Origin: Massiliimicrobium timonense
GTDB lineage: Bacteria > Bacillota_I > Bacilli_A > Erysipelotrichales > Coprobacillaceae
DNA length: 54,696 bases
NCBI RefSeq assembly: GCF_002160865.1
Contig: NZ_NFLJ01000019.1
Span: 1 to 54,696 of the forward strand
Reading direction: 5' to 3'
Numbering within the stretch: position 1 is the stretch's first letter; every line of letters begins with the position of its first letter. The position numbers and the translations under genes are program-made. Shown piece after piece: positions 42,579 through 50,851 of the stretch. The notes below the pieces were generated by a model. It was not told where the DNA came from and searched no databases. It saw nothing but the letters and a program-made list of their open reading frames with translations.

Positions 42579-43910
42579 CTATTTTATAGAGGTTGATTGA
42601 TTTTCAATAACCCGATCAAACTCCTGAATAAGAGCCTGTTCAGTTTCTGTAAATAAATGAGAGTATGTGTTCAGCATTGTTTCGACACTGTGTCCAAAGT
42701 GATAAGCCATAGCCACTAAAGATTGTTGTGTTTTTGCATTATTGACCATTAAAGATACGCAACTATGTCTTAAATCATGTATACGTAAGTAGGGTAATGC
42801 AATTTCTACAACATAATTCAATCCATACGGATTGTCAATAATGTCTTTGATTTTCACATGTATCTTCCATTCTTTATATCCACCTTTTTTCTCCTCATTG
42901 TAATAAACTTTTCCATCTAACATCACGGTTGCACCAATTTTTATTTTTCCACTTAAACAAGAGGCATACGTATATCCATAACCTTTAGAACCGATTCTTA
43001 AATGCTTTCTAAATTGATTATGAACTGTATTTCTTGCAAGGGGATAGATAAAACCAAAAACATAAGCCTCTTGATTAAAATTGATTTTTTGACTTTCTAT
43101 TTGATACCATTTCTCTAATATATTGATAAGAATTTGAGGTATACAAATTAGTCGTGTTGAATTTTTTGTCTTAGGTGGTGTTAAGACTTCTTCTTTGACA
43201 GAATGAATATTGGATAGAGTCTGTTGAATATTAATAGTTCCCTTTTTCAAATCAATATGTTTCCACTGTAATGATAAAGCTTCACCACGTCGCATACCTG
43301 TATAATAAAGTAATGAGAATAACGTATAATATAGGGGTTCTTTCACATTATAGATGAACTCTTGGAATTCTGAAGGCTTCCATACATTATAATTGGTTTG
43401 ATTGAGTTCATCAGGTTTTTTAATTCTTCGTACTTTTCTTAAAGGATTTGTTTGAATATATTCGTTTTCTAAAGCATATTTAAAGACAAGATTAAGTTTG
43501 TAATAGATTTTATCAATGGTAGCGATACTTAGATTTTTCTTTTCTAATGAAAGAATAATCTGTCTTAAATCTTGTGAAGTGATACTTACAATTGGTTTAT
43601 CAAATAAATTTTTAGCATGTTGTAATGCCTGTTTGGTTGTTTTGATAGAAGTTTCTTTCATATAATACTGACAATCTAAAATAACTTCATCAATAACTTC
43701 TTTGAGTGTTTTTTGATTGTTTTCTTCTTGAGTCTTTAACAATTTTCTTTCTATATCATATTTAACTTTTGATTCTTTTTCTAACGCTTCTTTTTTTGTT
43801 TCAAAACCACTTTTTCCTGTATAAACTTGTTTTTGTCGCCATTTATTATCATTATCTTTGTATTTAAATCTTATCGACCATAAACCATATTTGTTTTTAT
43901 ATACTGCCAT
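42579..43910 (-). CDS. int: Tyrosine recombinase (integrase) with insertion in catalytic domain
   Basis: The 443-residue integrase has an N-terminal arm-binding domain (VYKNKYGLWSIRFKYKD), a core-binding SAM-like domain (about 65-165) and a catalytic domain. Catalytic residues are Arg207 in TGMRRGEALSL, His378 and Arg381 in IHDLRHSCVSLM, His407 in YHFGHSVETM and nucleophile Tyr416 in TYSHL. Between about residues 310 and 371 lies a ~60-residue insertion (starts near KGYGYTYASC, ends near YVVEIALPY) where relatives pass directly to the HxxR motif. GGAG precedes ATG 43910, which overlaps none of mobV; the ATG at 43928 would overlap it by 17 bp. Confidence 0.92.
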   Translation of the reverse strand: MAVYKNKYGLWSIRFKYKDNDNKWRQKQVYTGKSGFETKKEALEKESKVKYDIERKLLKTQEENNQKTLKEVIDEVILDCQYYMKETSIKTTKQALQHAKNLFDKPIVSITSQDLRQIILSLEKKNLSIATIDKIYYKLNLVFKYALENEYIQTNPLRKVRRIKKPDELNQTNYNVWKPSEFQEFIYNVKEPLYYTLFSLLYYTGMRRGEALSLQWKHIDLKKGTINIQQTLSNIHSVKEEVLTPPKTKNSTRLICIPQILINILEKWYQIESQKINFNQEAYVFGFIYPLARNTVHNQFRKHLRIGSKGYGYTYASCLSGKIKIGATVMLDGKVYYNEEKKGGYKEWKIHVKIKDIIDNPYGLNYVVEIALPYLRIHDLRHSCVSLMVNNAKTQQSLVAMAYHFGHSVETMLNTYSHLFTETEQALIQEFDRVIENQSTSIK

Positions 43911-43911
43911 T

Positions 43912-45159
43912 TTAAAGCTCCATATCACGATATTGTCGATCGTTTTTTGACTGTATTGTTATTTCTAATGATTCATGTGGATGTTTTTCTTCAAAATAAT
44001 GTATTTTTTCCTTTAAAGAAGATATGACTCTTGTTATGGCATTTTGAGCTTTATGATACAATTCTTTTAAATCATAGGCATTGATAGTATTAGGTTCTTT
44101 TTGAAACATTTGCTTGAAACGTTTAAATATTTTATCCAATCCTAACAAAGAAATAAATTGTTTATATAGATTTACATTTTCTTTAAGACAATCGTTTTTC
44201 TTTTCTAGTTCGTCATAATTTTCTCTCAATCTTTGAAATTGATTTTCTTCATAAGATATTCTCTGTTCGAGATGGTCAATTGATGAATATAAATGATGAA
44301 TAACTTCTTCCTTTTGCTTAAGTTGTTTCGCTAAAGGCATGGATCTATACATGTCTAGTTCTTCTTTTTGAATCGTGACAAGATGTGTTAGACCTATTAC
44401 TTCTTTTTGGTATTGATTTAGGCTATATTTAAGCCCATCAATAATCTGATTGCATTTTTTAAGTGTTCTTGTCTTTTCCAACAGACCGGATGGATTGTAA
44501 TCAATATGATTAGCTTCATCAATAATGTTTTGAGTTGCTTCTTTATGCTTATAAATGTTTTCTAAGCTCTTTTTAAAACTTAAATCTTCTTGTTGTTTCA
44601 ACTCTTTTATTGTGCGATTTCCGTTGATTGTAGCGTTGTTTTGAATGGAAGGCATATAACCTAAGGCTTGTTCAAGAAACGCCCCTAAATCTGGATGAAA
44701 TCGCTTGAGTTCTTTCTTTGTGAGAATATCCTTGCATTTCAATCTTTCAATCCCATCTATTTCAACAACTGGTATAAATGAAAAGTGTATATGTGGTGTT
44801 GCTTCATCATTGTGTACCCAAGCACTGACAACATTCTTTTGATTATATTTTTGGGTAAGAAATTGGAATGTCGATTCAAAAAATTTCTCTTGATCTTCTT
44901 GAGGTACATCTTTAGGAAGTGTCACAATCCAATCCACCATATAAATAATATCATCTCTCTTGATGTGTTTGACTTCACTTATTCTTTTCTTTAAAAACTG
45001 TTCAGGTTTCATTGGTTGAATATCACATGCCAGATTGTAATTAAGATGAGTTCTACTTTTATCTATATCCTGATTAGACAGTTCACAGCCCTCTCGTCTT
45101 TCACAATGGATAACCAATCCAATGACACCTTGCTTTTTTATTTTTTGGGCATGAGCCAT
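43912..45159 (-). CDS. MobV family relaxase (plasmid recombination enzyme)
   Basis: The 415-residue relaxase nicks oriT and pilots the strand during mobilization. The MobV motifs are RTHLNYNL (about 36-43) and the metal-binding motif HNDEATPHIHFSFIP (His116, Glu119, His123, His125). A long coiled-coil C-terminal half (about 195-345) follows. It starts 22 bp from a hairpin-rich region that looks like its oriT and lies directly upstream of int. Confidence 0.92.
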   Translation of the reverse strand: MAHAQKIKKQGVIGLVIHCERREGCELSNQDIDKSRTHLNYNLACDIQPMKPEQFLKKRISEVKHIKRDDIIYMVDWIVTLPKDVPQEDQEKFFESTFQFLTQKYNQKNVVSAWVHNDEATPHIHFSFIPVVEIDGIERLKCKDILTKKELKRFHPDLGAFLEQALGYMPSIQNNATINGNRTIKELKQQEDLSFKKSLENIYKHKEATQNIIDEANHIDYNPSGLLEKTRTLKKCNQIIDGLKYSLNQYQKEVIGLTHLVTIQKEELDMYRSMPLAKQLKQKEEVIHHLYSSIDHLEQRISYEENQFQRLRENYDELEKKNDCLKENVNLYKQFISLLGLDKIFKRFKQMFQKEPNTINAYDLKELYHKAQNAITRVISSLKEKIHYFEEKHPHESLEITIQSKNDRQYRDMEL

Positions 45160-45180
45160 ATGATTTCATCCTTTCCAAAA

Positions 45181-45251
45181 GCCCCCGGCAGGGCAAGTTT
45201 CCAAAAGGCTTTAGCATTTTGGTATAACTTGCTAGACCAATGTTTTGGTCT
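45181..45251. other. Candidate oriT of the MobV relaxase
   Basis: GCAAGTTTCCAAAA (45193-45206) pairs with TTTTGGTATAACTTGC (45217-45232) with a small bulge. A second hairpin AGACCAA/TTGGTCT (45234-45240, 45245-45251) abuts it, and GCCCCCGGCAGGGC lies at 45181. Strong adjacent hairpins immediately upstream of a mob gene are the usual oriT layout. The nick site is not known. Confidence 0.6.
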
Positions 45252-45314
45252 TTCTTTTTAAAGATTGCCGATAGGCTTCATATTTTATTTTCAATGTTCT
45301 TGTTTTGTGACAGA

Positions 45315-45357
45315 ATGACACTTTATTGTACGCACTATAAAGTGTCATAAGTGTCAT
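45315..45357. repeat. Inverted and direct AAGTGTCAT repeats beside repA-like gene
   Basis: ATGACACTTTAT (45315-45326) and ATAAAGTGTCAT (45337-45348) are a perfect 12-bp inverted repeat, and AAGTGTCAT recurs directly at 45349-45357 across the end of the repA-like gene. No T run follows, so this looks more like a binding or replication site (iteron-like) than a terminator. Confidence 0.5.
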
Positions 45358-46313
45358 TTTTCAGGGGAAAATTCTAATTTTATTAATCTTTCATGTCCAT
45401 TTCTTTCTTTTGAAAAATAGATATGATTTTCATCAAGTATTGTCTTATTTTTTACAAGAAATCTATAAAGACCTTTAGGATTAATAGTTAAATTCATTTT
45501 AGCAGTGAGTGTTTGACAGTTATCTTTCATGCAATGAGATTCATTGATAGCTAACGCTTTAATTATCAACAATACGTTTGGATCAATAAACTCATCACCA
45601 TCATCGCTATCGTTAAAAACCCAATTAATATTATGATCATCTTTTTTGATAGGAATTTTTTCTTTGCGTGAACGTAAAATAAAATTTAATGTACCTGTCG
45701 TACTGAATTCATTTTCCGTTTCAATGATGATAGTTCCTGTGGTTGCTGAAGTTAGCGATTTTGAACCTAAAACACTATCTTGCAATTTGGCTTTTCCCTT
45801 TTTTGTGTGGTGAGTTAAAACACAACATAAATTCTTGTTAACAATAAAATCTCTAAATTCTTTAATCATTGCATAATTCTCACTAAAATTATCAACATCA
45901 CTAAATTCGTAAAGATTAGCTAAGCAATCTATAATAATCAAACTCACTTCATTGATTCTTGAAAAACCCATGATAAATTCTTTGATGTCATATAAACTAC
46001 TGGAATCATCAAAATTATAGAGGACATTGTCATTTTCTTGAAATTGTTGTGCTTTAATCCTTGATTTTGCTTCAAAATCATAATTATCATTATCAAAATA
46101 TAAAACAAGTCCTTTCTTGGTTTTCTTGCTTAAAAATGGTTCACCATTGGCAACAGCATTAGCTAAGCTCGTTGTTAGTAGAGATTTCCCAATTTTACTC
46201 GTACCGGCAAATATATACAATCCTACTTTAAGCAATCCTTCCAGAATATCGTCTTGTTTATTTTCAAAATGAGTATTTAATAATTCGCTTTGTGAGTAAA
46301 GTTTATGATTCAT
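45354..46313 (-). CDS. RepA-like AAA/RecA-fold ATPase
   Basis: The 319-residue protein has Walker A GTSKIGKSLLTT (about 37-48), a Walker B strand VSLIIIDCL (about 121-129) and the DnaB/RepA-like sensor region LTHHTKKGKAKLQDSVLGS. The C-terminal winged-helix-like part (from about 245) may bind DNA. It resembles hexameric RSF1010 RepA-type helicases found on mobilizable elements, suggesting replication of the excised circle. ATP use is certain; the helicase role is inferred. Confidence 0.82.
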   Translation of the reverse strand: MNHKLYSQSELLNTHFENKQDDILEGLLKVGLYIFAGTSKIGKSLLTTSLANAVANGEPFLSKKTKKGLVLYFDNDNYDFEAKSRIKAQQFQENDNVLYNFDDSSSLYDIKEFIMGFSRINEVSLIIIDCLANLYEFSDVDNFSENYAMIKEFRDFIVNKNLCCVLTHHTKKGKAKLQDSVLGSKSLTSATTGTIIIETENEFSTTGTLNFILRSRKEKIPIKKDDHNINWVFNDSDDGDEFIDPNVLLIIKALAINESHCMKDNCQTLTAKMNLTINPKGLYRFLVKNKTILDENHIYFSKERNGHERLIKLEFSPEK

Positions 46314-46345
46314 ATTTTGACTTTATTCCTTTCAAATTTGTTTGA

Positions 46346-46405
46346 AAAGAAACATATTCTTTGATATACTTTAAGAGAAAAGAGCATATAAAAATATGTT
46401 TCTTT
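46346..46405 (-). promoter_or_regulatory. Long inverted repeat between HTH gene and repA
   Basis: AAAGAAACATATT (46346-46358) and AATATGTTTCTTT (46393-46405) form a perfect 13-bp stem around a 34-nt loop in the leader of the repA gene. The loop includes TTGATATACTTT, a word that also ends the right-end palindrome at 53147. It could attenuate repA expression. Confidence 0.45.
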
Positions 46406-46425
46406 ACTTGGAATCATTCATATTC

Positions 46426-46656
46426 TTACTTGGCGGTTGGAATGAATGATTCTTTTCTTTTCTCAATAGGATGAGTTACATCAAAGTATTGTTCACATGC
46501 TTCAATAGGAAGTAATCCAGCTTTAGGAAGTCTATTTTTATCAATGCCAAACAATTCAATGATGCGTTTTGCATGAACTTTAGCAATCTGTTGATAACTA
46601 CACCCAACGGCATCTGCGAGTTCCTGATACGTACAAAATTTTTGTCTAATTTCCAT
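46426..46656 (-). CDS. Small HTH DNA-binding protein (possible excisionase)
   Basis: The 76-residue protein has a helix-turn-helix in TYQELADAVGCSYQQIAKVHAK (about 9-28) and a basic C-terminus. It is first in the leftward operon to repA, mobV and int, divergent from the XRE repressor. Size and place suit an excisionase or replication regulator; neither can be told from the sequence. Confidence 0.75.
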   Translation of the reverse strand: MEIRQKFCTYQELADAVGCSYQQIAKVHAKRIIELFGIDKNRLPKAGLLPIEACEQYFDVTHPIEKRKESFIPTAK

Positions 46657-46740
46657 ATGTTTTCACCTGCCTTTCGTTGTTGGTACATAAAATATATATT
46701 TTTCATAACATCAAATACATATAATACTTACCACGACTTT

Positions 46741-46811
46741 ATTATACCATTATATATGATTATTGCAATATATATTTATATAAATTTTAGTATATTATGA
46801 ATTTCGCAATA
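46741..46811 (-). promoter_or_regulatory. Leftward element promoter with candidate repressor sites
   Basis: On the minus strand TTGCAA (46763-46768) and TATAAT (plus-strand ATTATA, 46741-46746), 16 bp apart, form a promoter for the HTH-repA-mob-int operon. TTGCAATA (46763-46770) and TCGCAATA (46804-46811) recur between the divergent genes and one overlaps the -35. They are candidate XRE binding sites. The rightward xre gene has TATAAT at 46831-46836 without a clear -35. Confidence 0.5.
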
Positions 46812-46855
46812 CTTATTTATAAAAATAATGTATAATGTTTATGAGGTGAACATTC

Positions 46856-47509
46856 ATGTCAATAACAACATATATACATAAATTAAGAGAAGAAAAGGAT
46901 ATATCTTTTCGTCAGTTATCCATAGATTCAAAAATCAGTTATGGTAATATTATGGATATTAAAAATGGGCGAATAGCTTATCCAACTGATTCTATTCTAA
47001 GCAAATTATCAAAATATCTTAATCAACCAAAAGAAGATATTCTTTTTGATATTTTGAAAGATGATGTTGATGAAGATTATTCTTTGACATCACTTCGTTA
47101 CTTATGTTATTTAAACACACATAATTATACGATTGCGATTAAACCAAATGTTCCAAATCATTTGAGAACGGGAGTTATGATTTTTGATGGATATGCATAT
47201 AAAAAACGTTCTGGAAATACTTTTACAATTGTAGATTCATGGTCACGTATAAAAAAAGAGCATTGGTCAATGCTCAGGGTTCATTTTCGTACAAAATTGG
47301 ATAGAGATTCATGGACTGAAGTATTTATTAATGAAGATATGTACATAACTAATGTTTTGTATTTTGAAATATTCAGAATAGAAACCAGTGGATTTGAAAA
47401 CGTTAAAGAAGTTGTCATTACATATGATGAAAAAGATCACGATGTTAAATATGTTGAAAAGTTTGTTCCTAAAAAAATGACCTATAAAATAAAATTTGTA
47501 TCTTTATAA
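46856..47509 (+). CDS. XRE family regulator of the element
   Basis: The 217-residue protein has an N-terminal Cro/CI-type helix-turn-helix (LREEKDISFRQLSIDSKISY, about 9-28; NGRIAYPTDSILSKLSKYL). A C-terminal region of about 140 residues is beta-rich with no peptidase or metallo motif seen. It is divergent from the mobilization operon and probably represses it. A truncated, decayed copy lies at 53500. GAGGTGA precedes the ATG. Confidence 0.85.
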   Translation: MSITTYIHKLREEKDISFRQLSIDSKISYGNIMDIKNGRIAYPTDSILSKLSKYLNQPKEDILFDILKDDVDEDYSLTSLRYLCYLNTHNYTIAIKPNVPNHLRTGVMIFDGYAYKKRSGNTFTIVDSWSRIKKEHWSMLRVHFRTKLDRDSWTEVFINEDMYITNVLYFEIFRIETSGFENVKEVVITYDEKDHDVKYVEKFVPKKMTYKIKFVSL

Positions 47510-47515
47510 ATATTG

Positions 47516-47554
47516 AAAGCCAATTTAAGGTGATGCTTAAATTGGCTTTTTATC
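47516..47554 (+). terminator. Terminator after xre gene
   Basis: A perfect 14-bp stem AAAGCCAATTTAAG (47516-47529) and its complement (47536-47549) is followed by Ts. Confidence 0.9.
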
Positions 47555-47592
47555 ATATATCAATATATATCAATTTAAAATGAATTTTTTAA

Positions 47593-48183
47593 TTAAAGAT
47601 TAAAGTTTACAGTAAAAGATTTATTTCCTGCAACTCCTGTGACACTGACTATTTTTCCGTATGCTGTAACAGAGTATGTACTATTAGAATTTTTAAATTT
47701 TCCAGTATGTGAATCCATATCAAAGAATATAGATGTTGTGATTCTGTTGACCGTTACTGTAGGTTTATAAGAAGTATCAAATTTACTTCCACTATATTTA
47801 TAACGCAATGTCATGCTGTTATGTCCTGAGAAAAATAAGACAGTCTTACTACCAAGTGAAGATTTTGTGTTTGGGCTAAGCGTGGCATTAATTGTTTCAT
47901 CTTTGCTATCATTTGCTAAGTTTATTAATTCTTCCTTGAATGTTGAAAGATTTGTATTTTGAATATCAAGTAAATATTCGTCGTAATTTTTATTAAGCAG
48001 TTGGTCTAAATGAGAATCATAGAAATCAGATTGAGTCATTAAATAGAAAGATGTATCATACATCTTATTGACTTCCTCAATGATTTCTTTATGTTCTCTT
48101 AATTCATCATCATAAGCTCTTACGTTACTAAATGGAAAAATTATTAATAACAGGCTGATCATCAATAGTATTTTCTTTTTCAT
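47593..48183 (-). CDS. Secreted protein of unknown function
   Basis: The 196-residue protein has a clear signal peptide (KKK start, hydrophobic 5-18, cleavage after VRA at about 23). A helical N-terminal half and a beta-rich C-terminal half with NSTYSVTAYGKIVSVTG follow. No cysteines or enzymatic motifs are visible. ATG 48183 is 9 nt after AAAGGAGG; the 5' end overlaps the regulator gene by 56 bp, so it is translated from the same mRNA. Family not recognised. Confidence 0.75.
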   Translation of the reverse strand: MKKKILLMISLLLIIFPFSNVRAYDDELREHKEIIEEVNKMYDTSFYLMTQSDFYDSHLDQLLNKNYDEYLLDIQNTNLSTFKEELINLANDSKDETINATLSPNTKSSLGSKTVLFFSGHNSMTLRYKYSGSKFDTSYKPTVTVNRITTSIFFDMDSHTGKFKNSNSTYSVTAYGKIVSVTGVAGNKSFTVNFNL

Positions 48184-48481
48184 TTTCAGTTTCCTCCTTT
48201 TCAATCACCGCTTTTAGCATTTTAACGTATTTTATGAATTCATTTCTTCCATAATCTGTTAAATGATATGTTGTTAATGGTTTATCTTTGTAAATTCTTT
48301 TATGTTTTAAAATGAATTGGCTTTGAATAAGCTTATTTAGATGTGTTGCCATATTACCATCACTACAATTACATATCTCTTTTAACTGTCGATATGAAAG
48401 ATCGCTTTTATATAAACTTGCAATAATTTGTAAACGTATATTTGATTCAAATGCTTTAGATTGTTCGTATATTTTGTTCAT
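48128..48481 (-). CDS. Winged-helix transcriptional regulator (HTH_34-like)
   Basis: The 117-residue protein has a winged helix: SNIRLQIIASLYKSDLSYRQ (about 12-31), recognition helix SDGNMATHLNKLIQSQ, wing KDKPLTTYHLTDYG. This is the small ArsR/MarR-like domain often encoded next to a membrane protein. ATG 48481 follows GGAGGTGA. It lies between the membrane protein gene (26-bp overlap) and the secreted protein gene (56-bp overlap). It probably regulates this operon through the inverted repeat at 49174. Confidence 0.85.
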   Translation of the reverse strand: MNKIYEQSKAFESNIRLQIIASLYKSDLSYRQLKEICNCSDGNMATHLNKLIQSQFILKHKRIYKDKPLTTYHLTDYGRNEFIKYVKMLKAVIEKEETENEKENTIDDQPVINNFSI

Positions 48482-49148
48482 CTTTCTCACCTCCTATACA
48501 TAGCACAACAAATAAGTTTGATAAAATGCAAGTTATAAGATATGTTTTAACAATGTCTATTAATGAGAATAATGTCTTTGAGAGTAAAGAAACATCAGTT
48601 AGTGTAGGAAAATATATCGAGTATAGAAAGCTGAATATTAAATAAGCAATATTTATTCCTGCAATCCATAGAATATATTTCTGCCTTATATAGTAATGAA
48701 TATAAAATAGCATGATGATGTTAATAATTATAGACATGGGAAAAGTTAAATAAAAGGTTAAAAGGAAATCAGCGTTTATATAAGTCATTGTACAACTCAT
48801 AATTTGTTCTAAAGAAATAAGTACAGGAAATATGAACCAAGTTTTTAAAAATCTTCTTTCTTGTAATGAGGTTACTTTGTTGATTGATTTCCATAATAGA
48901 ATTAAAAGAATACAGTTAAATCCAATTTGACATAAATTTTTTATTGGGTAATAAAAAGGAAAATTGTATAGTTGATAATATATATTAATATTATCAATTG
49001 CAAAACAAAATATTGAGTATAGAGATAATCCTACTATCCAAAAAGTGAGGATTTTTTGAATATAATGACATGATGTTTTTTTATTTAAGAGATAATCTAC
49101 ATCGTCTTGTGTCTGTGATATTAATGATAATTTTTCAGATGCTTTCAT
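48456..49148 (-). CDS. Multi-pass membrane protein, partner of wHTH regulator
   Basis: The 230-residue protein has a cytoplasmic N-terminus (about 1-30) and about six hydrophobic helices. There are no catalytic motifs or transporter signatures. Such wHTH/membrane protein pairs are widespread in Firmicutes but poorly understood; the membrane protein could signal to or restrain the regulator. First gene of the leftward cargo operon; AAGGAG precedes the ATG. Confidence 0.75.
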   Translation of the reverse strand: MKASEKLSLISQTQDDVDYLLNKKTSCHYIQKILTFWIVGLSLYSIFCFAIDNINIYYQLYNFPFYYPIKNLCQIGFNCILLILLWKSINKVTSLQERRFLKTWFIFPVLISLEQIMSCTMTYINADFLLTFYLTFPMSIIINIIMLFYIHYYIRQKYILWIAGINIAYLIFSFLYSIYFPTLTDVSLLSKTLFSLIDIVKTYLITCILSNLFVVLCIGGEKDEQNIRTI

Positions 49149-49173
49149 AAAAATAATTCTCCTTTATTTATTT

Positions 49174-49244
49174 AAAATCTTAAGGCATTTTTAAGATTTT
49201 TTTATGAAACATTCATTATAATAATTATAGCATAAATTTGTAAA
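49174..49244 (-). promoter_or_regulatory. Promoter and candidate operator of wHTH cargo operon
   Basis: On the minus strand TTTACA (plus TGTAAA, 49239-49244) and TATAAT (plus ATTATA, 49215-49220) are 18 bp apart. Just downstream, AAAATCTTAA (49174-49183) and TTAAGATTTT (49191-49200) form a perfect 10-bp inverted repeat at about +7 to +33. It could be the operator of the operon's own wHTH protein or an mRNA hairpin before the ribosome binding site. Confidence 0.6.
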
Positions 49245-49711
49245 AAAAAGAACCTATTAAAAAAATATAATTATTTATCAAAAGAACTTTTAAAATGAAA
49301 GTATATATGATAAACTAAATGTAGGAAGTAAAATATTTTATCATTAACTGTTTTCTTAATAAAAATTTAATGGTTTATACGTATACATAATAATAAATAT
49401 TAATACATATTATTTTAGATTATCATGATAGATAACCTATTTATGGTTAATTTTCATTAATAGTTATATTCAAAAAAAGAGGGTGATTCCAATGTGCTTT
49501 TTAAAGAGTATTATATATTTGTAAGATATTTACATATCTGTATTCTCATTCATTTACACATATAATATTAATTAATTGTCCTTGAATATAATATGATTTC
49601 TACTACTATAAAAATGTTTTCTTTTTATGGATATATTAAATCTTTGACATTTATGTTGTGAAATAATTTATATATTTGTAATGAAATTAACAATGAAAGA
49701 AGGGAAATACG
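49245..49711. other. Gene-free region between divergent cargo operons
   Basis: About 470 bp of very AT-rich DNA with no plausible gene. Near its right end TTGACA (49644-49649), with an AT-rich -10 near 49667-49673, is a possible promoter for the amidase gene, whose site GAAGGGAA lies at 49698. I see no repeat or RNA signature in the rest. Confidence 0.5.
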
Positions 49712-50740
49712 ATGAAGAAAATAATATTGATTATTTCGTTGATTTTGTCATTTGGAATTGGATTTGTAAATGATGCTTATGCAATGGAATCATCACCTTA
49801 CAAAGAAATTGAATCGTTTATTGAATTGAAAAAGGGACCAGTATATGTGATTAATGGTCAAGAAAATGAAACTTTTTGGGAATTTAAAGATGAAGAAGAA
49901 GCATTTGATGCTATAAAAGAACATTCTTCAAATTTCATTGAAGATTTGAAACAGAATTATGGGTTAGATGAACTTTCTGTATCAACATGGAAAGATTATA
50001 GAGATGCTTTAGAACAATATTATTCAGTCAATGCAATTTCAGATGTTGAATATAATCAATCAGTTTTGAGAATTTTCTTTGAAGTTTGTGACAACATGGA
50101 AAGAAATCAACAAATTAAAGAATTATATGGCCATAATGATTTTGGAGAAGAAATGGCTATGCTTTTACCATATTTCACACCATTTTCTCAAGATTATCAA
50201 GAAAATCATAAATCAGTACAGACTAGAGCAGGTTTAAATGTTACTGCGATGGTACAATACGCTATAAAGTGGTGGTATTACTATAATCCTGGATATGTAA
50301 AACAATCTTCAGATTGTACTAATTTTGCTTCTCAGATTTTAGATGCAGGAGGTAAATCTCCTGATAATTATAAAAAATCTCCTGACAGTGTTTCATCTTG
50401 GTGGTATGTAATTGGAAAGAATCCTAGTTGGTCTGTTTCGTGGGTAAGAGCAGACTATTTTGTAAGACATTTTGGTGTTGCTTATTCTTATACAGACTTT
50501 AATAGTTTCACTCAAAAAGCAAATAAAGGAAGTTTTATTGCGTATGATTCAGAAGCAGATGGAAAATGGAATCACGTTGCATTTGTGACAGAAGTTGGAT
50601 CAACAGGAACATATGGTGGAAAAAGATATAGAAATTTAAGGATTGCTCAACATACTACTAATTATCATGAATGGGTCTCTAGTGATAAGAATGGCTGGGA
50701 AAATGTTGGAGGCATTAAAGCTGTATTAAACATTTCATGA
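49712..50740 (+). CDS. Secreted Amidase_6-domain protein
   Basis: The 342-residue protein has a signal peptide (about 1-24, cleavage after AYA), an N-terminal helical region (about 28-170) and a C-terminal Amidase_6-like domain. The domain starts MVQYAIKWWYYYNPGY (about 180) with catalytic-type Cys202 in SSDCTNFASQIL and His288 in KWNHVAFVTEV, and aromatic ligands SWWYV. This papain/NlpC-like fold is expected to cut peptide or amide bonds in cell wall material, but the substrate is unknown. It heads a rightward cluster of secreted and anchored proteins and could be an effector or a surface remodelling enzyme. Confidence 0.88.
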   Translation: MKKIILIISLILSFGIGFVNDAYAMESSPYKEIESFIELKKGPVYVINGQENETFWEFKDEEEAFDAIKEHSSNFIEDLKQNYGLDELSVSTWKDYRDALEQYYSVNAISDVEYNQSVLRIFFEVCDNMERNQQIKELYGHNDFGEEMAMLLPYFTPFSQDYQENHKSVQTRAGLNVTAMVQYAIKWWYYYNPGYVKQSSDCTNFASQILDAGGKSPDNYKKSPDSVSSWWYVIGKNPSWSVSWVRADYFVRHFGVAYSYTDFNSFTQKANKGSFIAYDSEADGKWNHVAFVTEVGSTGTYGGKRYRNLRIAQHTTNYHEWVSSDKNGWENVGGIKAVLNIS

Positions 50741-50767
50741 TTTATCAATATCATAATATTTTATAAT

Positions 50768-50814
50768 TTCACTGCTCATAGTGATATTTCATATATTGAC
50801 TACTGAGCAGTGAA
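50768..50814. repeat. Large inverted repeat after the amidase gene
   Basis: TTCACTGCTCATAGT (50768-50782) pairs with ACTACTGAGCAGTGAA (50799-50814), 15 pairs with a single bulged C and a 16-nt loop. There is no T run, so termination is uncertain; it may limit read-through or stabilise the amidase mRNA end. Confidence 0.55.
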
Positions 50815-50851
50815 TTATCTACTTACAATTATATGAAAAGGAAACAATACT

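Noticed and set aside
44785-45261. Plus-strand frames opposite mobV
   Set aside because: Antisense to the relaxase with intact motifs; the second also crosses the oriT-like hairpins.
46476-46706. Minus-strand frame overlapping the small HTH gene
   Set aside because: The other frame has the helix-turn-helix and a better ribosome binding site; the two overlap almost fully.
49493-49504. Possible micro-peptide after GAGGGTGA in the gene-free cargo gap
   Set aside because: The frame from ATG 49493 stops after three codons.
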